Shown one piece after another: positions 15,561 to 21,992 of a stretch of DNA of 23,820 nucleotides (position 1 is its first letter; the number at the start of each line of letters is the position of its first letter). Below the pieces are notes generated by a model. That model had not been told where the DNA came from. It made no database searches and saw nothing but the letters and a program-made list of their open reading frames with translations. The stretch is from an uncultured Porphyromonadaceae bacterium. GTDB taxonomy: Bacteria; Bacteroidota; Bacteroidia; Bacteroidales; Muribaculaceae. The stretch is taken from contig CABQCA010000019.1 of NCBI GenBank assembly GCA_902462525.1, positions 1-23,820 of the forward strand. Direction: 5' to 3'. Position numbers and translations under genes: made by a program.

Positions 15561-15592
15561 CAAAGGTATAAACAATTTTTTACCCCCGCAAA
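15561..15592 (-). promoter_or_regulatory. Promoter of tRNA-Cys
   Basis: Minus-strand TTTG (15589-15592), a 20-base spacer and TACCTTTG (15561-15568) match the Bacteroidota consensus. The -7 box ends 20 bases before the tRNA 5' end, leaving a short leader. It is also the nearest promoter I can find for aspartate kinase and the ABC-F ATPase. Confidence 0.85.
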
Positions 15593-15634
15593 TTTTTCAC
15601 CCACTTTTTCTTTCATAAATTTCCCTTCACGCTT

Positions 15635-16771
15635 TTAGCGGCGAAGATAGCGCCCATGGTATTCGTCATAAACATCGATGGGACCTTCTGTGATGATATT
15701 GTCTTTCTCTATGTGCGAATATACGATTTGTAATACGTTTTTATGGGCTGAGACGTCGGATATGTAGTATAGTGCCGGATATGTCGAGTCTTCGAATACA
15801 AATTGTATATCGCCATTGTCTTTTCCTTGGAATATCAGAATTTTGCGTTCTTTGCTGTCGCTTTTTTCGAGGATAATGGCCATATCATAGTGTTTGTATT
15901 CACTGAACTTTGGAAATATACATTTGAACAGTACTTCATCAGGCCTGTTTCTGCCATTGTGAAGTACAAAGTGCCAGCCTTCCATGTTGTGGCTTTTATA
16001 ATAGTCGAATAAAGCTCTGCGAAAATCGGCATAAGGAATTGCCTTAAGAGCTTCGTTGCTGCCGAATATGCTCTCGAACAGACGGAAATCGTCCTCATTT
16101 AGTATATAGCGATTCAGGACATATCCACTGAGTTTGCCATATATCACTTTTGTATAGCCATCTGAACCGTCTCCGATTTTGATTAATTTCGTTCCGTATC
16201 TCGGAGAGCTGATAAGAGACCATGCATTAGTATCTCGGGTCAGATGTGTATCTGTGATGGTATAGTAAGTTTCGCCTTTTTCCACAACCGGCGTTGGTGC
16301 CGATGATTTTGAGCCGACCGTGTTGTCACGTGGTGCCGGCTGTTGAGGAACTGTATCCGGTACCGAATCTACTGGGATGTGACCGGGTCCTTGAAAATCA
16401 GGTGGAACGGGTTGCGACCGTATGGTGTCCTGAACCAAAGCAATTGAATCAGTGTCATCTCCAACGGTTCCGTCTTCTGCTTTTTGACCGCAACGTTGAT
16501 ACAGCATCACTGCGGCGGCGCACACCAATATGACTATAAGTCCGGACAGCGCTAACCGGTTCTTTTTTCGGCTGCTTTTATTCTTGGGATCACCGGCTGA
16601 AATATCGTTGGAAGAATTTCTGGCTTTTTCGTTCTCAGAAGTATTTTGATTTTCTTGGTTAGGGGCTATTTCTTTTCCGTCCGGCCGACTGATGTCTGCA
16701 TGACAATACGGACATCGGCTGACCATCGGGTCTATTTCCTTTCCACAGCTATGACACCTTCGTATATACAT
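15635..16771 (-). CDS. Zinc-ribbon membrane protein with extracytoplasmic SH3-like domain
   Basis: The 378-residue protein starts with a zinc ribbon (Cys6, Cys9, Cys20 and Cys23 in CHSCG...CPYC). A polar linker follows, then one transmembrane helix (about 72-91, LALSGLIVILVCAAAVML) and a proline-rich stretch rich in VP and QP (about 115-160). Residues about 165-225 look like a bacterial SH3 domain (YYTITDTHLTRDTNAW then YTKVIYGKLSGYVLNRYIL). The last 150 residues are a unique domain with FYDYYKSH- and YDMAIILEKSD-like elements that I do not recognise. Family precedent suggests a cytoplasmic zinc-ribbon sensor coupled to a periplasmic binding domain. It starts 8 bases after the stop of the secreted protein gene, so the two form an operon. 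More AT-rich than the core genes around it; function unknown. Confidence 0.7.
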   Translation of the reverse strand: MYIRRCHSCGKEIDPMVSRCPYCHADISRPDGKEIAPNQENQNTSENEKARNSSNDISAGDPKNKSSRKKNRLALSGLIVILVCAAAVMLYQRCGQKAEDGTVGDDTDSIALVQDTIRSQPVPPDFQGPGHIPVDSVPDTVPQQPAPRDNTVGSKSSAPTPVVEKGETYYTITDTHLTRDTNAWSLISSPRYGTKLIKIGDGSDGYTKVIYGKLSGYVLNRYILNEDDFRLFESIFGSNEALKAIPYADFRRALFDYYKSHNMEGWHFVLHNGRNRPDEVLFKCIFPKFSEYKHYDMAIILEKSDSKERKILIFQGKDNGDIQFVFEDSTYPALYYISDVSAHKNVLQIVYSHIEKDNIITEGPIDVYDEYHGRYLRR

Positions 16772-16779
16772 ATCGATTA

Positions 16780-17805
16780 TCAGTATCTTGCGCTTTTCAG
16801 TCTGTTAATTTCCTGCTCTATCTCAGTCTCTGTCGGAGCAGCCTTTATTAGGATTGCGTAAACTTTGAAGTTTGTGATTGTAACGGAGGAAATTACGTTA
16901 TCTTTTATTGAGTAGACCGACCAGGGCTGGTCTTCGCATATTTTCCCGAAATTATTGATTTTGAGGCAGGCTGCTGTCCATGTGCCGTTTTTAATTGTTT
17001 TTTTGTTGCCTCCTGCATAAGTTAAGTTTGTACTTAGTCCGCCAAACGCAATAAGGTTGGTATAGTATGTGCCATCAGGCAGATTGCCACTATAAAACAA
17101 TTTTTTGAGAAAAGATTCATCGGCGATTTTGAATCCCGTTGGAAGATTATTGGAAATACTCAGACCATTGTCAGTCGGAACAGGTCGCCTGAATCGTACG
17201 GTTATAGGATCTTTTTGAACTATATGGTCATCAAACCAATAGCATCCCGCAGGTGTAAGGTTCGAAATAGCTCTGGTTCTTAAAATATCATAGCCCTTCT
17301 TCTGCTGTTCTTCGCGGTATGGGGCTAAAATCAGGTTGTCGGTGATCTTGTCGGCGAGTGCTGTCAGCTGCGACAGGTTTTCCACTTTGCCGGAGGTATC
17401 GTAGGCTTTGATAACTTTGGCCGCGTCAACATCGGTGAGGTGCGATGTGGCGTATGTCTCTCCGAAAAGATTTGTGAGTTCAACCATAACCATGTAGTTG
17501 GCCATGAATTTCCCATCCTTTTCTTCCGCTAAACTTCTTTTTGAATTTCTGTCGTTTCTATCTGAAGAACGGCGGTTGTGTTCCTCGACCATGGGATCGA
17601 TAAAACTTTCGTTCAGTTCCATAACAGTATATCCGGGGACCTCTGAAATAGCCGCCGTAAGTCTGGATGCAAAAATGGTTTTGAATTCCTTGCTTATGCT
17701 ATCCCCCGTCACGTAGACCTTTACCTTGGTTTCTGCTGTTGACGTTAGAACTGCGAAAATGGTCAGCACTGCAAGAAACAGTGGTTTTACATCAGCTATT
17801 TTCAT
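16780..17805 (-). CDS. Secreted protein of unknown function, operon partner of the zinc-ribbon protein
   Basis: The 341-residue product has a signal peptide (residues 1-24, ending TSTA) and no other membrane segment. The N-terminal part (KVKVYVTGDSISKEFKTIFA, AAISEVPGYTVMEL) resembles the first strands of CsgG/LpoB-like periplasmic domains, a weak fold-level impression only. The middle is polar with a basic stretch (EEHNRRSSDRNDRNSKRS, about 74-91), and the C-terminal half is beta-rich (DGTYYTNLIAFGGLSTNLTYAGG). The protein ends in a short helix, EIEQEINRLKSARY. It is followed after 8 bases by the zinc-ribbon gene and is preceded by a -7 box and a long palindrome. I cannot assign a function. 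Confidence 0.72.
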   Translation of the reverse strand: MKIADVKPLFLAVLTIFAVLTSTAETKVKVYVTGDSISKEFKTIFASRLTAAISEVPGYTVMELNESFIDPMVEEHNRRSSDRNDRNSKRSLAEEKDGKFMANYMVMVELTNLFGETYATSHLTDVDAAKVIKAYDTSGKVENLSQLTALADKITDNLILAPYREEQQKKGYDILRTRAISNLTPAGCYWFDDHIVQKDPITVRFRRPVPTDNGLSISNNLPTGFKIADESFLKKLFYSGNLPDGTYYTNLIAFGGLSTNLTYAGGNKKTIKNGTWTAACLKINNFGKICEDQPWSVYSIKDNVISSVTITNFKVYAILIKAAPTETEIEQEINRLKSARY

Positions 17806-17878
17806 TATCTAAGATCGGATATTAAAGTTTAAAGGAAAGAAATGATTCATGGATAAGACAAGGCCTTTGTCCTTTTTG

Positions 17879-17886
17879 CAAAGATA
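17879..17886 (-). promoter_or_regulatory. Probable -7 element of the secreted/zinc-ribbon protein operon
   Basis: TATCTTTG on the minus strand fits TAnnTTTG, about 73 bases before the ATG at 17805. A TTTG box at the usual spacing is missing; the palindrome 17911-17946 begins 24 bases upstream instead, where an activator or repressor could sit. Confidence 0.5.
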
Positions 17887-17910
17887 CAAACTATCGAAAT
17901 ACAGCACTGT

Positions 17911-17946
17911 TTTTCTCGTTGTTAAAAATATTTAACAACGAGAAAA
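17911..17946. repeat. 16-bp perfect inverted repeat with 4-base loop
   Basis: TTTTCTCGTTGTTAAA (17911-17926) is repeated in inverted form at 17931-17946 around AATA. The T-rich end is outside on the left and the A-rich end outside on the right, the reverse of an intrinsic terminator on either strand. It lies just upstream of the -7 box at 17879-17886, so an operator or regulator site is possible. Confidence 0.85.
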
Positions 17947-17973
17947 GGTAGTGTGATCTCATATTTCTTTTTA

Positions 17974-18038
17974 AGCACCGAGGCTGTTGGCGTGGAGCGC
18001 TTCGATGTACTGTGAAGCCTGGTGCTAAATATTTTTTT
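17974..18038 (+). other. Bulged hairpin followed by T7 on the plus strand
   Basis: AGCACC-g-AGGCT (17974-17985) pairs with AGCCTGGTGCT (18016-18026): 11 bp with a single bulged G and a 30-base apical loop, then AAATA and TTTTTTT (18032-18038). It has the form of a terminator or the 3' end of a small RNA on the plus strand, but no plus-strand promoter or gene is evident. Confidence 0.4.
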
Positions 18039-18121
18039 GTACTGTTCTTGGCGGGCCTGGTCGCGGTGATTCATCGTAAACGTCTGCTTTCGATATCCTT
18101 ATCGTGATGTGGCAAGGAAAA

Positions 18122-18349
18122 TTATCTGACTTTAGGCGTTTCCTGATATTCCTCCCAAACCAGAGTGGCAAGGTATTTGTCGCTACGACATTGTAAGTCG
18201 CTGACACCTTCTTCAATCAATTCTGATGTATCAGACTGGTAGTAAATATCTGTGGCTTCTTGAACCGAAACTCCATATAAATAGCACAAGCTTTTTATAA
18301 TATTAGCGTTTTTGTTTGCCTGAAAGGCAAGTTTGCTTTCTTCGGTCAT
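18122..18349 (-). CDS. Small protein, third gene of the DUF3791/DUF3990 module
   Basis: This 75-residue protein (start MTEESKLAF at 18349) is mainly helical: AFQANKNANIIKSLCYLYGV, then VQEATDIYYQSDTSELIEEG, then CRSDKYLATLVWEEYQ. Its layout (a helix, a coiled 'xYYxSxTSxLIEEGxxDL' segment, a final helix) recalls small proteins regularly found beside DUF3990 genes in Bacteroidales; I cannot name the family. Its ATG overlaps the DUF3990 stop codon by 4 bases (ATGA), so it is translationally coupled to that frame. Its size and position fit an antitoxin or a modified target, by inference only. The frame extends 10 codons further up to 18379, but the overlap supports 18349. Confidence 0.72.
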   Translation of the reverse strand: MTEESKLAFQANKNANIIKSLCYLYGVSVQEATDIYYQSDTSELIEEGVSDLQCRSDKYLATLVWEEYQETPKVR

Positions 18350-18816
18350 AATTGTTTGCTTTCTATGTGTTTCAGGCATTTGTCGAGCATCGTTTGCGAA
18401 CGTATGCAGTACTGAATATTCGGTTTTTCATATTTGAGCAATCCTAAAGTATCGTTTTCCGACAATTCGCCTTCGAAGTATCTATCCAACGTTTGAATTA
18501 CCTTGTCGTTGGCAATACCTCCGATTATGAGATCGAAATCTGTATCATCTTCACCGGCCCTGCAACTGGCTACAAAGTCAAGCCATTGTTTATCATAGCT
18601 GTCGAAAATATGAATTTTCCATTCCGACGGGTCAAATATAAAATCATAAGTATTAAGCCACGCATTTCTTTGACGGCGAATGAATCGTTGTGCATATCTT
18701 ACGGCTTGTTCGTGAATTTATGTCAGATAGAAGCCTTTGCCGAAATCAAGATAGTTTCGTGAATGAAGTATGTCAGGATTTGTTACTGATACTTCGGAGG
18801 AATGGTAGAGTTTCAT
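18346..18816 (-). pseudogene. DUF3990 protein (ADP-ribosyltransferase-like), interrupted by one in-frame TAA
   Basis: Read from ATG at 18814-18816 to TGA at 18346-18348, the frame has 156 codons and one internal stop, TAA at 18718-18720 after codon 32. Both parts match DUF3990: before the stop, MKLYHSSEVS and LDFGKGFYLT; after it, IHEQAVRYAQRF, then IHIFDSYDKQWLDFVASCR, then FDLIIGGIANDKV and LLKYEKPNIQYC. DUF3990 is, to my knowledge, placed with ADP-ribosyltransferase folds; LYHxS and GFYLT would carry the His and Tyr of an H-Y-x triad. Both ends keep 4-base ATGA overlaps with their neighbours, so the frame is otherwise undamaged. Either a recent nonsense mutation, a base-call error, or (less likely) read-through. 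As it stands only a 32-residue peptide is made. Confidence 0.85.
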
Positions 18817-19031
18817 TGCGGGAGTTCTCCTTTCTCTTTCATGTAATCGGTTAAATCCTCTATAAGATAGCGTGAACTGAAAGTATGAAGCACATCGTAC
18901 GATGGCACGATATAGTCGTAAAGTATTCCCGACTGTTTTAAACGTCGGTATACTTCTCGTTGACTCATTTTCAGCACATGAGCCAGCTGGCTGATACAAT
19001 ATATTACAAATTCCAGTGTCTTTGTGTCCAT
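18813..19031 (-). CDS. DUF3791 domain protein
   Basis: This 72-residue protein (start MDTKTLEFVIYCIS at 19031) is a complete DUF3791 domain: LEFVIYCISQLAHVLKM, then REVYRRLKQSGILYDYI, then the hallmark SYDVLHTFSSRYLIEDLTDYM. The family is typical of Bacteroidota and Firmicutes gut bacteria and is usually encoded next to DUF3990. It is cytoplasmic and helical. Its stop overlaps the DUF3990 start by 4 bases. It begins 16 bases after the aldo/keto reductase stop but is clearly more AT-rich than that gene. Antitoxin-like pairing with DUF3990 is a reasonable but unproven inference. Confidence 0.88.
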   Translation of the reverse strand: MDTKTLEFVIYCISQLAHVLKMSQREVYRRLKQSGILYDYIVPSYDVLHTFSSRYLIEDLTDYMKEKGELPQ

Positions 19032-19047
19032 TGTTCTGTCGGGAAAA

Positions 19048-20457
19048 TCAGGAGTCTTGGCCGAGTGTATTGTTGCGGAGGTTGTCGGTGTAGCGCGAAA
19101 TCTGGCGCATGCGGCCGGGGATCGGTATGCTCTGAGGGCAGTGAGGCACACATTTGCCGCAGGCTATGCAGCGGTCGGCCTGGCGCATACGCGGCAGAGC
19201 ACGGTCCATTCCGAATAGGAATCGGCGGCGGGCGGCGCGGTAGTCCGGGTCGCCGGTGTCGCGGGGTACGGAGCCTTCGTCGATACACTTATTGTACTGA
19301 GCGAACACTTCGGGGATATCGACGCCGTAGGGGCAGGGCATACAGTACTTGCAGTTGGTGCAGGGTATGGTGTCGTTTTCGAGAATCTCGAGAGCCATGC
19401 GCTGCAGAAAGGCCTCTTCGTCGGCAGTGAGCGGGTGCAGCGGAGAGAATGTTTTTACATTGTCCTCGAGGTGCTCCATGTATGTCATGCCTGAAAGAAC
19501 CGTCAGCACGTTGTCCGGAGTTCCGGCAAAGCGGAACGCCCACGATGCTGCCGAGGCATCGGGCGCCAGTTCCTTCATTTTTGCTGCGACAGGTGCGGGC
19601 ACCGCTGCCAGACGTCCTCCTAACAGCGGCTCCATTATTACGGCCGGTATGTTGCGTCGTGTAAGTTCTTCGTAAAGGTAGTCGGCGTTTGTGTTTCGCG
19701 GATTTATCTGCTTGGCGTGAAGCCAGTCGATGTAGTTGAGCTGAATCTGTGCGAAGTCCCAGTGGATTTCGCCGCGGTCCATCATGGCGAGGAGATAGTC
19801 GAAGACTTCGATGTCGCCGTGGTAGGAGAAGCCGAGGTTGCGTATGCGGCCGGCCTGTTTCTGCTCTATAAGCCACTGAAGTATTCCGTTGTCGATATAT
19901 CGGCCGTTGAGTGCCTCCATGCCGCCGATGCCTATGCCGTGCAGCAGCAGATAGTCGACATAGTCGGTCTGCAGGCGTGCCAGAGAATTCTCGAACATTT
20001 CCATCGATTTCTCGCGGGTCCATGTCGATTCGGCGAAGTTGGAGAGTTTGGTGGCAAGGTAGTAGCTGTCGCGTGGGTGACGGCTGAGCGCTTTGCCCAT
20101 TATTTCCTCGGAGAGACCGCGGCAGTAGGCCGGCGATGTGTCGAAGTAGTTCACGCCGTGGGCAAGGGCGTAGTCGGTGAGCTCGTTGACGCTTTCCTGG
20201 TCGTAGGTTTCGGAATCTTCCTCGCGGCCGGTGCGGTCTTTGAGCGACGGCAGACGCATACAGCCGTATCCGAGCAGGCTCACGCGGTCGCCGGTGTTGT
20301 GGTTGGTACGGTAGGTCATCGTATCTTCGCCTGCAGTGCTGTCGGCGCTATCTGTTTTCACTCTGACACCGCAGGCGGCAACGGCACCGGCCATCGAGAG
20401 TATGCCGGCATTGCGGAGAAAGCGGCGGCGCCCGCTGTCGATAGTTTCTTTGCTCAT
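19048..20457 (-). CDS. Tat-signal aldo/keto reductase with C-terminal 4Fe-4S motifs
   Basis: The 469-residue product starts with a twin-arginine signal (SGRRRFLRNAGILSMAGAVAACG), suggesting export in folded state with cofactor; the Cys29 could also be a lipidation site. Residues about 50-345 form an aldo/keto reductase barrel with catalytic Asp106 (FDTSPAY), Tyr111, Lys137 (ATK) and His173 (LLHG). The C-terminal part has two cysteine sets, C366xxC369xxC372xxC375P and C430xxC433xxC436xxxC440P, typical for two 4Fe-4S clusters, so electrons may come from ferredoxin-like donors rather than NADPH alone. Its start overlaps the stop of the NapH-NapG-like gene by 4 bases (ATGA), so it probably receives electrons from that protein. 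Substrate unknown. Confidence 0.9.
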   Translation of the reverse strand: MSKETIDSGRRRFLRNAGILSMAGAVAACGVRVKTDSADSTAGEDTMTYRTNHNTGDRVSLLGYGCMRLPSLKDRTGREEDSETYDQESVNELTDYALAHGVNYFDTSPAYCRGLSEEIMGKALSRHPRDSYYLATKLSNFAESTWTREKSMEMFENSLARLQTDYVDYLLLHGIGIGGMEALNGRYIDNGILQWLIEQKQAGRIRNLGFSYHGDIEVFDYLLAMMDRGEIHWDFAQIQLNYIDWLHAKQINPRNTNADYLYEELTRRNIPAVIMEPLLGGRLAAVPAPVAAKMKELAPDASAASWAFRFAGTPDNVLTVLSGMTYMEHLEDNVKTFSPLHPLTADEEAFLQRMALEILENDTIPCTNCKYCMPCPYGVDIPEVFAQYNKCIDEGSVPRDTGDPDYRAARRRFLFGMDRALPRMRQADRCIACGKCVPHCPQSIPIPGRMRQISRYTDNLRNNTLGQDS

Positions 20458-21992
20458 AGTTCTCGGTGTACTTTTATACCTTCTACATGGATAGCGGCGG
20501 TTGAGGCGCCGGTGGTTTCGGTAGCACCTACCGGACAGTGGTATTCACACGATCCGCAACCGATGCAGAGGTTCTCGTCGACGGTGGGGCGCCTGTGTCC
20601 GTTTTCCATCTTCACCATTCTGATAGCTCCTGCAGGGCAATGACGGGCACAGCTGCCGCAGTGTTCTCCTAAAGCAGCCGAGATGCAGATGTCGGGTGTC
20701 ACAACGGCATTGCCGATTTTTATGACTGCTTTTTGCTCCACTGTCACGGGCCTTATGGCGCCCGCGGGGCAGATGTCGGAGCAGAGTGTACATTCCGGTC
20801 GGCAGTAACCGTCGGTGAATGTCATCACGGGCTGCATAAAACGTCCGAAACTGTCCGACGGACGGAGCACGTTGTCGGGACAGCGGCTGATGCATAGCTG
20901 GCATGACGTGCAGTTGCCGGTGATGTGGGCGAGGCTGAGCGAGCCGGCCGGTACCGCGGGGGCAGCGCCTTCGACGGGCTGCTTTTTCTTAAGCGGGGTG
21001 AGGCCGCCGTCGGTCACCTTGTCGGCGGCGCGAAGTGCTATGGTTCCTCCGGCTATTGCGGCGCCGGCCATGAAAGCTCGGCGTCCCGTATCGGGCTGCT
21101 CTTTGCCGATGGTGGCCTCGCCGGAGGGTTTGCGTCGGCGAAGCGAGTAGGAGAGCGCTCCCTGCGAGCAATGACCTATGCAGTCGAAGCATGCCACGCA
21201 GCGGCTGAAATCAATGGTCTGGTTCCTGGAATCGATGCACCGGGCCTTGCAGTGGCGACCGCATGAGCCGCAGTGGTTGCAAAGTTCGGTATTGATGGTT
21301 ATGCGAAGAAGAGAATGACGCGATATAAAGCCCAGCAGAGTGCCGACGGGACACACTTTGTTGCAGTAGGCGCGTCCGCCGGTCCAGGCCATGGCCGTAG
21401 TGACAATCAGTGTGACGACAGCGACAGCCAGCACTCCTGCGTTGAGCGCTATAGCTGTCGGATAGGCTTCGAAAGGATAGTGGCCGTGCTCGGCGGCCGT
21501 ATCGGCGAGCGAACTCATGCCCGAATGCCAGATCGGCACAAGAATCTGTCCGGCAATGCGGCCGAAGGCACTGTAGGGGTCGAGGATTCCGGCTATAGAT
21601 GTGGCTATGACACCTGTCAGACCAAGAATCAGAAGCACTGCGAAAAGCACAAGAAAACCTGTGCGCATATGTGTGGCTGCTTTCTGAAAACGGAAGACAC
21701 CGGGGCGGCGTTTCTTTTTCAGTGTGGTGGCCACATGCAGGCGATTGACGATGTCCTGATATATTCCCAGCGGACAGATTACAGAACAATAGATGCGGCC
21801 GAAAATGAATGTCAGCCCGATCAGCACCGCTATTGCCACGAAATTAAGGGCTAACAGTGCCGGAACAAGCTGAACTTTCGGCAACCACGCGAAGCGGTGT
21901 GCCGCCATACCTGTGAAATCGACGAATACCGCTATAATGGCCAGAAATGAAACAACGGCCAGAACGACACGGAGCGATTTCAGCAGTTTCAT
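20454..21992 (-). CDS. Polyferredoxin membrane protein, NapH-like and NapG-like fusion with internal twin-arginine motif
   Basis: The 512-residue protein begins with a NapH/CcoG-type membrane domain: helices at about 10-28, 42-62, 110-135 and 180-202, and the paired motifs YCSVICP (68-74) and YCNKVCP (209-215). Two 4Fe-4S cysteine sets follow (C238/241/244/248 and C265/268/271/275). At 303-320 comes GRRAFMAGAAIAGGTIAL, a twin-arginine signal in mid-protein. After it lies a four-cluster ferredoxin region (from C361, C397, C436 and C476) like NapG. NapG and NapH pass electrons from menaquinol to periplasmic reductases; here both parts are one chain. Its start overlaps the stop of the beta-barrel protein gene and its stop the start of the aldo/keto reductase (both ATGA), so the three form one coupled operon. 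Confidence 0.9.
   Translation of the reverse strand: MKLLKSLRVVLAVVSFLAIIAVFVDFTGMAAHRFAWLPKVQLVPALLALNFVAIAVLIGLTFIFGRIYCSVICPLGIYQDIVNRLHVATTLKKKRRPGVFRFQKAATHMRTGFLVLFAVLLILGLTGVIATSIAGILDPYSAFGRIAGQILVPIWHSGMSSLADTAAEHGHYPFEAYPTAIALNAGVLAVAVVTLIVTTAMAWTGGRAYCNKVCPVGTLLGFISRHSLLRITINTELCNHCGSCGRHCKARCIDSRNQTIDFSRCVACFDCIGHCSQGALSYSLRRRKPSGEATIGKEQPDTGRRAFMAGAAIAGGTIALRAADKVTDGGLTPLKKKQPVEGAAPAVPAGSLSLAHITGNCTSCQLCISRCPDNVLRPSDSFGRFMQPVMTFTDGYCRPECTLCSDICPAGAIRPVTVEQKAVIKIGNAVVTPDICISAALGEHCGSCARHCPAGAIRMVKMENGHRRPTVDENLCIGCGSCEYHCPVGATETTGASTAAIHVEGIKVHREL

Larger units (their letters stand above)
17806..18121. other. 316-base intergenic region without a convincing gene
   Basis: It holds a -7 promoter box for the leftward secreted-protein gene (17879-17886), a 16-bp perfect palindrome (17911-17946) and a bulged hairpin with a T-tract on the plus strand (17974-18038). 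Within the hairpin, the minus strand contains a short GC-rich reading frame tail from TAG to TAA ending in QYIEALHANSLGA, which may be a gene remnant or chance. Open frames crossing the region show no recognisable protein. Confidence 0.6.

Noticed and set aside
18025..18216. Open minus-strand frame overlapping the third gene of the DUF3990 module
   Set aside because: It overlaps a coupled gene in another frame, has no recognisable motif and no sensible start context.
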